Source: an uncultured Pelagibacteraceae bacterium (lineage in GTDB: Bacteria; Pseudomonadota; Alphaproteobacteria; Pelagibacterales; Pelagibacteraceae). From it: a stretch of DNA of 64,000 bases. This document shows positions 9,405-18,387 of the stretch, in pieces (within the stretch, counting starts at the first letter, position 1; each line of letters opens with the position of its first letter). The stretch spans positions 51,971 to 115,970 of the forward strand of contig CACFVO010000001.1 in the NCBI GenBank assembly GCA_902569785.1, given 5' to 3'. The translations under genes and the position numbers were made by a program. Below the pieces are notes generated by a model. The model worked only from the letters and a program-made list of their open reading frames with translations. It had not been told where the DNA came from and did no database searches.

Positions 9405-10697
9405 TTAAGCAGCCAATGCTTGTTTAATATCTGCAATGATATCGTCTGGATGCTCTATACCAATAGATAGCCTTACGTAACCTGGTGTTACGCCAGCAGC
9501 AAGTAACTCTTCATCGTTAAGCTGACTATGAGTTGTAGTAGCTGGATGTATTGCTAAACTTCTAGCATCTCCAATATTAGCAACATGATAAAGCATTTTT
9601 AAATTGTCAATAAATTTAGAACCTGCTTCTCTAGTGCCAACATCCATTCCAACTAATGAACCGTACCCTCCTTGCATATATTTTTTAGCTCTTTCCTTAA
9701 TCTCACCTTGATGATTAGTAGGGTAGATTATATTTTTAACTTTCTTTTGTGTTTCTAGGAAAGAGACAACTTTTTCTGCATTGATACAGTGTTGTTTCAT
9801 TCTAAGAGCAACAGTTTCCAAACCTTGAATAATTTGGAAAGCATTGAATGGACTTAATGGAGCACCTAGGTCTCTAAGCAAAACCACTCTTGCTCTGATC
9901 GCAAAAGGAATGTTAGCTCCTGTTAATTGAGGAACTGCATCTGCCCAAATAGCACCACCATAACTTTGATCAGGCTCGTTCATTAACGGTTGTCTTTTTC
10001 TGTCTTTTGTCCAGTCAAAGTTACCACCATCAACAATGATTCCACCTATTGAAGTTCCGTGACCACCAATATATTTAGTCAAAGAGTGTATTACTACTGC
10101 AGCACCATGAGCTAAAGGTTTACATATTACTGGTGAAGCAGTGTTATCTATAATTAAAGGTATTCCTTTTTTTTTACCGATATCTGCAACCTCTTTAATT
10201 GGAAATACTCGAAGATAAGGATTTGGACAAGACTCACCGTAATAAGCTCTTGTTTTATCATCTGTCAACTTCTCGAAGTTTTTTGGATCTGCGGGATCTG
10301 CAAATCTAACTTCAATACCCTGTTGTCTTAAAGTATTTTTAAATAAATTTACTGTCCCTCCATATAAATCTGTTGAAGCAACAACATTATCACCAGCTTG
10401 TGCTACGTTTTGTACACTAAAGGCTGATGCTGCTTGACCAGAACCAACTGCTACTGCAGCTAAACCGCCTTCTAATGCAGCAACTCTTTTCTCAAGAACA
10501 TCACATGTTGGATTCATAATCCTTGTGTAAATATTTCCAAATTCTTTCAAACCAAATAAATTTGCTGCCGTTTCAGCATTTTTAAATTGATAAGAAGAAG
10601 TTTGATAAATCGGAACTGCCACCGCAGTAGTTGCAGGGTCGCTTCTATACTCACCACCGTGTAACCCAATAGTTTCCGGATGCTTAAATTTAGTCAT
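9405..10697 (-). CDS. metY: O-acetylhomoserine sulfhydrylase / aminocarboxypropyltransferase
   Basis: Cys/Met metabolism PLP enzyme (VIHSLTKYIGGHGTSIGG). True start likely MTKFKHPETIGLHGG at 10697, with GGAG at about 10704-10707; the ORF-track start at 10742 lies in the leader. Confidence 0.92.
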   Translation of the reverse strand: MTKFKHPETIGLHGGEYRSDPATTAVAVPIYQTSSYQFKNAETAANLFGLKEFGNIYTRIMNPTCDVLEKRVAALEGGLAAVAVGSGQAASAFSVQNVAQAGDNVVASTDLYGGTVNLFKNTLRQQGIEVRFADPADPKNFEKLTDDKTRAYYGESCPNPYLRVFPIKEVADIGKKKGIPLIIDNTASPVICKPLAHGAAVVIHSLTKYIGGHGTSIGGIIVDGGNFDWTKDRKRQPLMNEPDQSYGGAIWADAVPQLTGANIPFAIRARVVLLRDLGAPLSPFNAFQIIQGLETVALRMKQHCINAEKVVSFLETQKKVKNIIYPTNHQGEIKERAKKYMQGGYGSLVGMDVGTREAGSKFIDNLKMLYHVANIGDARSLAIHPATTTHSQLNDEELLAAGVTPGYVRLSIGIEHPDDIIADIKQALAA

Positions 10698-10710
10698 TTT
10701 TTTCTCCTTT

Positions 10711-10765
10711 TTTAGTACTTTGACGAAATGTCGGGTGTACAATATAGTTCAAATACCCGGTTTTA
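10711..10765 (-). ncRNA. SAM-V riboswitch candidate overlapping the metY translation-initiation region
   Basis: Minus strand AACCGGGTATTTGAACTATATTGTACACCCGACATTTCGTCAAAGTACT: P1 CGGGT/ACCCG and H-type pseudoknot GTAC(10737-10740)/GTAC(10715-10718), ending just upstream of AAAGGAG. Confidence 0.8.
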
Positions 10766-10779
10766 ATTTGAGAATATTT

Positions 10780-10810
10780 CAAAAAAAAACCACCGGCTAA
10801 AGCGGTGGTC
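10780..10810 (-). terminator. Intrinsic terminator between the SAM-II and SAM-V aptamers
   Basis: Minus strand CCACCG CTTTAGC CGGTGG TTTTTTTTT. Confidence 0.9.
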
Positions 10811-10824
10811 ATTAGACTTTGTCG

Positions 10825-10875
10825 CTTTAGCTGGATTTGTTGAGCGCTCAGCAATTTGAATTAAATCAGCGCTAA
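10825..10875 (-). ncRNA. SAM-II riboswitch
   Basis: Minus strand TTAGCGCTGATTTAATTCAAATTGCTGAGCGCTCAACAAATCCAGCTAAAG: P1 AGCGCT/AGCGCT, pseudoknot GCTG/CAGC, and conserved GATTTAA and AGCTAAA elements of SAM-II. Confidence 0.88.
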
Positions 10876-10879
10876 CATC

Positions 10880-10908
10880 ACTAAACTACCTTTCTTAATT
10901 GCTGTCAA
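10880..10908 (-). promoter_or_regulatory. Putative sigma70-type promoter for the metY leader
   Basis: TTGACA (10903-10908), 17-nt spacer, TTTAGT (10880-10885), directly upstream of the SAM-II aptamer. Confidence 0.65.
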
Positions 10909-11012
10909 GATGTATATAAATACTCAAAATTCAAGCTTTAAAGCCTTACTTGTTGATACCTTTTTACCTTTGAATCCTTTTGTTATTTTCCGCTTTTTTG
11001 CTAGTTTGAGAT

Positions 11013-12263
11013 GTGAAAAAAAAATATTCAATTTTTACTCTTATAAAAAACGCTCTATCCAACAATGAAAATTGGCAAAAAATGTGGAAGAGCCCAGAGC
11101 CAAAAAAGACTTATGATGTAATTGTTGTAGGTGGTGGAGGACATGGACTAGGAACAGCTTATTATTTAGCTAAAGAACATGGAATAAAAAATATTGCAGT
11201 AATAGAAAAAGGATGGTTAGGAAGTGGGAATACTGGCCGAAACACTACAATTATAAGATCTAATTATTTATGGAATGAAAGCGCTTTTCTTTATGATCAC
11301 TCTGTAAAGTTATGGGAAAATTTATCTCAAGAATTAAATTATAACATGATGTTTAGTCAAAGAGGCGTAATGAATTTGGCTCACAACGAGCACGATATAA
11401 AAGAAATGAAAAGAAGAATAAGTGCTAACAGACTTAATGGCCTCGACACTCAATGGTTGGAGACAAGAGAAATTAAAAAATTAGTTCCTATTATGAACAC
11501 TCATAATTTAAGATATCCAGTACTAGGTGCAGCATTTCAACCTAGAGGAGGAGTGGCAAGACATGATGCCATCGCTTGGGGTTTTGCAATGAGAGCTGAT
11601 GAAATGGGAGTTGATATTATTCAAAATTGTGAAGCTCATAGTATTAAAACAAAAAATGGTAAAGTTGTTGGAGTCAAAACTTCTAAAGGTTTTATAAACG
11701 CAAAAAAAGTAGCAGTAGTGGCTTCAGGCCATACAAGTGTACTAGCAAAAACTGCAGGAGTAAGATTGCCATTACAAAGCCGACCATTACAAGCTTTAGT
11801 TTCTGAACCTATTAAACCAGTGATTAATACAGTTGTGATGTCTAATGCTGTTCATGCTTACGTTAGTCAATCAGATAAAGGTGAACTAGTTATAGGCGCT
11901 GGAACTGATGGATATAATTCATTTACTCAAAGAGGTGGATATGATGTTATGGAAGAAACAGTCCGTGCTATCGTTGAACTGTATCCAATATTTGGAAAAA
12001 TGAAAATGTTACGCCAATGGGGAGGTATAGTTGATATTTGTCCTGATGCCAGTCCAATAATAAGTAAGTGTGAGGTAAATGGATTATATTTCAATTGTGG
12101 TTGGGGAACTGGAGGTTTTAAAGCAACGCCGGGTAGCGCAAATGTTTTTGCCCATACAGTTGCTCATGATGAGCCTCACAAAATAAATGCTCCTTTTAAT
12201 TTAGAAAGATTTTCTGACGGAAGACTAATAGATGAACATGGGGCGGCAGCGGTAGCTCATTAA
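11013..12263 (+). CDS. soxB: Sarcosine oxidase subunit beta
   Basis: FAD-binding [22 protein letters not shown]; followed by soxD, soxA, soxG; GTG start in ORF track. Confidence 0.92.
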   Translation: MKKKYSIFTLIKNALSNNENWQKMWKSPEPKKTYDVIVVGGGGHGLGTAYYLAKEHGIKNIAVIEKGWLGSGNTGRNTTIIRSNYLWNESAFLYDHSVKLWENLSQELNYNMMFSQRGVMNLAHNEHDIKEMKRRISANRLNGLDTQWLETREIKKLVPIMNTHNLRYPVLGAAFQPRGGVARHDAIAWGFAMRADEMGVDIIQNCEAHSIKTKNGKVVGVKTSKGFINAKKVAVVASGHTSVLAKTAGVRLPLQSRPLQALVSEPIKPVINTVVMSNAVHAYVSQSDKGELVIGAGTDGYNSFTQRGGYDVMEETVRAIVELYPIFGKMKMLRQWGGIVDICPDASPIISKCEVNGLYFNCGWGTGGFKATPGSANVFAHTVAHDEPHKINAPFNLERFSDGRLIDEHGAAAVAH

Positions 12264-12265
12264 AT

Positions 12266-12616
12266 ATGATTTTAATTAATTGTCCATATTGTGGAGAAAG
12301 AGATCAATCTGAATTTTCTAATGGAGGTGAAGCCCACGTAGCAAGACCAGAAAACTCTGAAAATCTTAATGATAAGGAATGGGGAAAATATGTTTTTTAT
12401 CGAGATAACCCAAAAGGAATTTTTTATGAGCGGTGGGTTCATACTCATGGTTGCAGAAAATGGTTTAACGCCGTTAGAAATACATCTACTGACGAAATAT
12501 TAAAGATATATAAATTAGGAGACAATCCTCCAAACAAAGAAAGTTTTTCGAATACTTTAAAAACACCATCAGGAGAGCCTAAAGTAGGTTCTGGAAACTT
12601 TACTGTGAAAAAATAA
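12266..12616 (+). CDS. soxD: Sarcosine oxidase subunit delta
   Basis: CPYCGERDQSEFSNGGEAHVARP plus HTHGCRKWFNAVR. Confidence 0.95.
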   Translation: MILINCPYCGERDQSEFSNGGEAHVARPENSENLNDKEWGKYVFYRDNPKGIFYERWVHTHGCRKWFNAVRNTSTDEILKIYKLGDNPPNKESFSNTLKTPSGEPKVGSGNFTVKK

Positions 12617-12619
12617 ATT

Positions 12620-15604
12620 ATGGGCGCTAAAGATAATAAAAAATCTTCTTATATAAGTAACAAAGAAATTTCTTTTAAATTTGATGGAAAAAAATATCAT
12701 GGTTATGAAGGAGATACAATTGCCTCGGCTTTATTGAGAAATAATGTCAGGTTTGTTGCTAGAAGTTTTAAGTATCATAGGCCAAGAGGTATATATACTT
12801 GTGGAATAGAGGAACCAAACGGAATTGTTCAGATATTAAATGAACATAATGAACCTAACACCAGAGCAACGGTAAAACAAATTTATGAAGGGTTAAAAGT
12901 TAGTAGCCAAAATCGTTGGCCGTCACTTAATATAGATATTGCTTCAATTAACAATTTACTATCCCCTATGTTTTCTGCGGGTTTTTATTACAAGACTTTT
13001 ATGGGTCCAAAAGGGTTCTGGAAAAGAATTTATGAGCCAATAATTAGAAGAACAGCCGGACTTGGAAAGCCCCCTAGGGAATTTAGATCTAAAAGCATTC
13101 ACCAAAATCATAACGTAGATATTGTTATTGTAGGCGGAGGTCTGAGCGGGTTAATTGCCGCAAGAAAATTGATTGATACACAATATGATGTTTTGATTTT
13201 AGAACAAGATAGTTTTCTAGGAGGTGTATTAAAGAATTCTAACAAAGTAAAAAAGATTAATAACAAAGAACCAAAAGAATGGATAAAAGAAACCGAAAAA
13301 CTTATTCAAGCTTCTAAAAATATAAAAGTATTAAAGAATTCATTAGTAACTTCTTACAATTTTACAAATCATTTAATTGCTTCAGAAGATAAATGTGCAG
13401 GAAAAAAAATTGATGAAAATAAATCTGAGTTAACTCTTCACAAAATTAGAACAACCCACACTATTTTGGCTAACGGACATATTGAGCGATTTATTTCATT
13501 TAGGAATAATGACCTACCAGGAGTAATGCTAGCCTCATCTTTTGAAAAATATATCCATCGGTATGGAGTAGTTCCTGAGACTAATCCAGCAATTTTTACA
13601 AATAATTCAACAACAGCTACACTGTTAAAATCTTTAATTGATCTTGGCCATAAGCCAGCTGCTTATATAGATGCTAGAAATAAAGAAAAGATTGGAAGAA
13701 AGTTTTTAAACTACCTAGAGAAAAATAATATACCTACCTATATTAATGCTGAGGTAGAAGGTTGTGATGGAAACAAAAAAATAAAGACTATATCAATCAG
13801 AAAATCTAACAAAATTATTAAAATAAAATCTTCTATGCTTTGTGTTTCAGGCGGACTAAATCCTGATATACATTTATTTACTCAATCGAAAGGTCTGGTT
13901 AAATGGGATGATAAACTTGTGACCTTCAAGCCAGATGTTCCTTTTCAAAATACTATTACTTTAGGATCTGTCAGTGGAAATTATAACTACGAGAAAACTT
14001 TTGAAGAAATTAATAAAAAATTATCTTTTTTAAAAGTAAAAAATATTAACTTGAAGATAGAACTGAGCGATATAAATAATTTTAATATTAAAGAGCTATG
14101 GGAAACCAAGCACGAAAAAAAATCTAATTGGTCCAAATCTTTTATAGATTTACATAATGATGTAACAACAAAAGATCTGAAACAAGCTGTAAAAGAAGGT
14201 TTTGATCGTATTGAACATCTAAAACGCTTTACCACAAACAGCATGGGTACTGATCAAGGAAAAATTAGCAGTATTAATTCTTTAGGAATAGTATCAAAAA
14301 TTTTAAAAAAGAAAATTTCTGAAGTTGGAACTACAACTTATAGACCTCCCTATGCTCCACTTAGCTTTTCAGCTATAGCGGGAAGAAATACTTATGAATT
14401 TTACGATCCTCAAAGAAAAACCCCTATTCACAATTGGCATATAGACAACAAAGCCGTTTTTGAAGATGTTGGACAATGGAAAAGACCTTGGTATTTTAAA
14501 AAATTTGAAATGGAAAGCATGCATCTAGCTGTACAAAGAGAATCAGAACAAACTAGAAAAACCGCTGGAATTTTAGACGGAAGCACTCTTGGAAAAATAG
14601 AAATTAAAGGAAAAGATGCTTTGGAATTTATGAATCTTATGTACACAAATGCATTCACTAAAATGAAACCAATGACCTCAAGATATGCTCTTATGTTAGG
14701 CGAAGATGGAATGATAAAAGATGACGGTATTGTATGCAAATTTGATGATAAACATTTTATAGTAACGACTACTTCAGGTGGTGCTCCTAAAGTTTTAGCA
14801 GACATGGAGGAATATCTTCAAACTGAGTGGCCACATCTTCAAGTTTATGTGAATTCAATTACTGAGCAATTTAGCACATTTAATATTAGTGGGCCAAAAT
14901 CAAGAGACATAGTGAGCAAAGTATTTACTGATGTTGATTTTAGTAATGAGAACTTTCCTTTTATGACTTTTAAAGTTTTTGATTACATGGATACCAAAGT
15001 TAGAATCATGAGAGCTAGTTTTACCGGAGAACTTGGATATGAGATTTATATAACTCCTAATAAAGCTTTGGAACTATGGAAAAAAATATTTCATTTCGGA
15101 AAAGCGTACGATCTTGTGCCTTATGGTACAGAAACAATGCATTTGTTGAGAGCAGAAAAGGGCTATGTTGTAATAGGTCAAGAGACTGATGGAACCGTAA
15201 CACCTCTCGATTTAAATTTTAATTGGATGATAGGTAAAAAGAAAAAAGATTTTATTGGAAAAAGGTCTTTAACTAGAAGCGATACATCGCGAGACGATCG
15301 AAAACAATTAGTTGGAATTATTCCTTTAGACAAATCTGAATTTATCGAAGAAGGGCAACATGTTGTAGAATGTGAGAGATTGCCTAAACGAATAACAACT
15401 CCAGTAGAATATCTTGGCCATGTTTCATCAAGCTACCATAGTCCTAATCTTAACCACTGTATTGCAATGGCAATGATAAAAGGAGGCAACAAACTAATGG
15501 GTAGTAAACTATTTGTCTCTTCAACCTATGGAACTAAAAACATACCGGTTGAGGTTGTTAGTCCGATTTTTATTGATCCAGAAAATAAGAGGTTAGTATC
15601 ATGA
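12620..15604 (+). CDS. soxA: Sarcosine oxidase subunit alpha
   Basis: 994 aa: N-terminal 2Fe-2S-like fold, FAD domain, C-terminal GcvT-like aminomethyltransferase domain. Confidence 0.94.
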   Translation: MGAKDNKKSSYISNKEISFKFDGKKYHGYEGDTIASALLRNNVRFVARSFKYHRPRGIYTCGIEEPNGIVQILNEHNEPNTRATVKQIYEGLKVSSQNRWPSLNIDIASINNLLSPMFSAGFYYKTFMGPKGFWKRIYEPIIRRTAGLGKPPREFRSKSIHQNHNVDIVIVGGGLSGLIAARKLIDTQYDVLILEQDSFLGGVLKNSNKVKKINNKEPKEWIKETEKLIQASKNIKVLKNSLVTSYNFTNHLIASEDKCAGKKIDENKSELTLHKIRTTHTILANGHIERFISFRNNDLPGVMLASSFEKYIHRYGVVPETNPAIFTNNSTTATLLKSLIDLGHKPAAYIDARNKEKIGRKFLNYLEKNNIPTYINAEVEGCDGNKKIKTISIRKSNKIIKIKSSMLCVSGGLNPDIHLFTQSKGLVKWDDKLVTFKPDVPFQNTITLGSVSGNYNYEKTFEEINKKLSFLKVKNINLKIELSDINNFNIKELWETKHEKKSNWSKSFIDLHNDVTTKDLKQAVKEGFDRIEHLKRFTTNSMGTDQGKISSINSLGIVSKILKKKISEVGTTTYRPPYAPLSFSAIAGRNTYEFYDPQRKTPIHNWHIDNKAVFEDVGQWKRPWYFKKFEMESMHLAVQRESEQTRKTAGILDGSTLGKIEIKGKDALEFMNLMYTNAFTKMKPMTSRYALMLGEDGMIKDDGIVCKFDDKHFIVTTTSGGAPKVLADMEEYLQTEWPHLQVYVNSITEQFSTFNISGPKSRDIVSKVFTDVDFSNENFPFMTFKVFDYMDTKVRIMRASFTGELGYEIYITPNKALELWKKIFHFGKAYDLVPYGTETMHLLRAEKGYVVIGQETDGTVTPLDLNFNWMIGKKKKDFIGKRSLTRSDTSRDDRKQLVGIIPLDKSEFIEEGQHVVECERLPKRITTPVEYLGHVSSSYHSPNLNHCIAMAMIKGGNKLMGSKLFVSSTYGTKNIPVEVVSPIFIDPENKRLVS

Positions 15605-16122
15605 CTCAATTATTATCATCTGAAGGCATAGATGTTTCTCAAAAAAATTTTCAACAGATCATTATTAGAGGTGATGGAAAAGATCAATTTAATCAAAAAA
15701 TAAACCAGGAAATCTCGACATTTCCTCCATCTAAAAATCTTGAAGTAACAACAAATCATAAATTTATATTAGCAAAAAATTCCTTTGATCAGTGGAGTTT
15801 GATTTATCTAGTAGAACAGGATTATAAAGAAATTTTGAAGTTTATTTCTAAAATTAATTCAAATGATGAAATTCTTGCTTCGGATTATTCTTATGGTCAA
15901 GTTTACTTTGAAATTTCTGGTGAAAATAAAAATGAATTTTTAAATCAATTAACTCATTTTGATTTGCGTTTAAAAAAATTTCCAGCCTTTACAATGGCTC
16001 AAACTTTAATAGCTAAAATAGATTGCACCATATATAATTTAAAAGACAAATATATTGTAACTTGCAATAAGTCATATGAGGATTATTTTAAAGAAAGGTT
16101 GAAGGATTCGATTAAAGTGTAA
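15601..16122 (+). CDS. soxG: Sarcosine oxidase subunit gamma
   Basis: Position and 4-nt overlap with soxA; weakly conserved SoxG-like sequence. Confidence 0.8.
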   Translation: MTQLLSSEGIDVSQKNFQQIIIRGDGKDQFNQKINQEISTFPPSKNLEVTTNHKFILAKNSFDQWSLIYLVEQDYKEILKFISKINSNDEILASDYSYGQVYFEISGENKNEFLNQLTHFDLRLKKFPAFTMAQTLIAKIDCTIYNLKDKYIVTCNKSYEDYFKERLKDSIKV

Positions 16123-16123
16123 A

Positions 16124-17032
16124 TTATTTTTTTTTCACCCAAACATATCTTGATGATAAAGGCTGTTTAGTATTAAAGGCATAAAAGATTATTGCAGTTG
16201 TTATAATTCCTCCACCAATTAATGTATTTGCTGTTGGAACCTCATTAATTCCAAATATTGGCAACCAAACCCAAAAAATTCCACCTAAAACCTCTGTCAG
16301 CGAAAGAAGAGTTAAATCTGTAGCTGGTAAATCTTTCGATTTTATAGAAAATAATATAAGTCCAGAACAAACCAGAAATCCATGTAAAGCAGAGAGAGAT
16401 GAGTTTTTAACTGAAATAAAAATATTATCATCATTAAATATAAGAACTAAGATAGCGACTGCTGCACAGAAAATACCCGCTATAGCTACAGTAGTAAATT
16501 TTGGAGTTTTTCTTCTCCATCTAAGTGAAACAGTAAACCCTGCAAATCCTAAAGATGACAACAAACCATTAATTAAACCAAACAAAGAACCTTCTCCTTT
16601 ACTATCTAAAGACATAAATATTATACCTCCAGCAGCTACTACTATTGCTATAAAAGTTGTCATTGAAATTTTTTCTTTCAAAAAAACGTATGCTAAAATT
16701 GCAGCTACAAATGGTTGAGTTGCCAGCATCATCATAGTCACCGCTGCAGTAGTAGTTGTTATAGAAAGAATAAAAGATATATTAGCAATACCAAGACTTA
16801 CTCCGCCAATTATTCCAGATAAACCAATCTTATTATAATTTTTTGTAAACTTAATACCTTCAGCTAAAAATAAATATACATTTAAGACTAAAAAGATTAT
16901 TGAACCTCTAAAAAAAAGATATTGCCAAGGAATTAATTGTGCATCATCTATATATCTTACAACTAAAGGTCCAAAGGACCAAAATAGTCCTGCAATTAAA
17001 ACAATTAGTATGGCTGAACTATTTTTTATCAT
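16124..17032 (-). CDS. EamA/DMT-family transporter
   Basis: 10-TM DMT protein; likely start MIKNSSAILIVL at about 17032. Confidence 0.85.
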   Translation of the reverse strand: MIKNSSAILIVLIAGLFWSFGPLVVRYIDDAQLIPWQYLFFRGSIIFLVLNVYLFLAEGIKFTKNYNKIGLSGIIGGVSLGIANISFILSITTTTAAVTMMMLATQPFVAAILAYVFLKEKISMTTFIAIVVAAGGIIFMSLDSKGEGSLFGLINGLLSSLGFAGFTVSLRWRRKTPKFTTVAIAGIFCAAVAILVLIFNDDNIFISVKNSSLSALHGFLVCSGLILFSIKSKDLPATDLTLLSLTEVLGGIFWVWLPIFGINEVPTANTLIGGGIITTAIIFYAFNTKQPLSSRYVWVKKK

Positions 17033-18341
17033 TTGAAGTATTAGATAAATCAACCCCTGTATCTGGATCAAGCTCGATACCTAGCGGAGTAATATCTTTT
17101 GGTAGAGGTGTAAATGTTGACTCTGGATTGTCTTCATATTTTCTTTTGTTCATTCTGAAGACACCAAAGATAGTAATTACAAAGAAAAAAATAAGTAAAT
17201 GAATAAAAAATCCATTTGGTCCAAAAATACTCATTAAAACTGAACACATAACGGGTCCTGCTATAGCCCCTAAACCAAAAATAATGTTCAAACCAGCTCC
17301 AGCCGCAACAAACTTTTCTTTGGGAATATAATCGTTTACAAGGGCAAGATTTAGAGCAAATAATGGAAGTGTCATCCCAGACAAAAGAATTATAAAAATA
17401 AATAATTTTGTTTTATTCATGCTCGTATCTGTTGAAAAATAATTAAATCTGAACATTTCTTCTACAAAAAGATTTTCAAAAGAAATTCCAGATGCCATTA
17501 TAGAAAGAACAGCAAAAATAGATGATGTTATACAACATCCAATAATTATAATTCTTCTATCATAATTGTCTGACAAAGATCCTATTGGCCACTGAAAAAG
17601 TGCACCTGCTAAAGTTACTGAAAATAGTAATATAGAAATCTCTAATACTGTTAAGTTCATCGTTACAGCATAAACTGATAACATGGTGAACATAGCTGAG
17701 AAAATGAACCCTGAACAAAACGTAGAAAAACTTCCGAAAGGAGAAATTTTAAAAAGCTCTTTAATCCTTATGGAACTAGTTTTTTTAAACGTAGGAGGCT
17801 TTCTTTTTGTTAGAAGTATTGGAATTAAAGCTATAGAAAATAATAGTGAAATCAATATAAAAGGTTCATAGTTTTTAGGACTACTTACGTTTAACAATAG
17901 GTTTCCTAAGGCAAATGCAAAAAAAGTAACAAACATGTATAGAGATAAAACTTTACCTCTTGTTTTATTAGTAGCTCTATCGTTTAACCAGCTTTCAACA
18001 ATGATAAGAATTCCAATCATGCTAAAACCAGTTAAAAATCTTGCCAAAGTCCAAACGATTGGATCTACAAACACTACATGAACTAAAGAACTTAAAGAAG
18101 CCATCGAAGCAAAAGCTGCAAACACTCTTATATGACCTACTTTGCTGACAAGATTTGGAATGATATTAGCACCAATAAAATATCCAATAAAATAACCAGA
18201 CATCATTGTGCCCGTTGCAATAAAATTAAAATTTTCTAATACAGCTCTAATTCCTAAAAGATTTCCTTGAAAACCATGTGAAATCATAATTACTGCAAAA
18301 CCAGTAAAAAGAGCCCAAGAATTTTTTATAATTTTATACAT
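17019..18341 (-). CDS. MFS transporter
   Basis: 12-TM; YDRRIIIIGCC loop motif, SLSDNYDRR. Confidence 0.85.
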   Translation of the reverse strand: MYKIIKNSWALFTGFAVIMISHGFQGNLLGIRAVLENFNFIATGTMMSGYFIGYFIGANIIPNLVSKVGHIRVFAAFASMASLSSLVHVVFVDPIVWTLARFLTGFSMIGILIIVESWLNDRATNKTRGKVLSLYMFVTFFAFALGNLLLNVSSPKNYEPFILISLLFSIALIPILLTKRKPPTFKKTSSIRIKELFKISPFGSFSTFCSGFIFSAMFTMLSVYAVTMNLTVLEISILLFSVTLAGALFQWPIGSLSDNYDRRIIIIGCCITSSIFAVLSIMASGISFENLFVEEMFRFNYFSTDTSMNKTKLFIFIILLSGMTLPLFALNLALVNDYIPKEKFVAAGAGLNIIFGLGAIAGPVMCSVLMSIFGPNGFFIHLLIFFFVITIFGVFRMNKRKYEDNPESTFTPLPKDITPLGIELDPDTGVDLSNTSNDKK

Positions 18342-18387
18342 GGTGGAAAGCCATTATGCTTTCTCACAGACAAAAGCAATAGTCTTT

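Noticed and set aside
14428-14805. 125-aa minus ORF inside soxA (also 13987..14244)
   Set aside because: Antisense to strongly conserved SoxA sequence; spurious open frame
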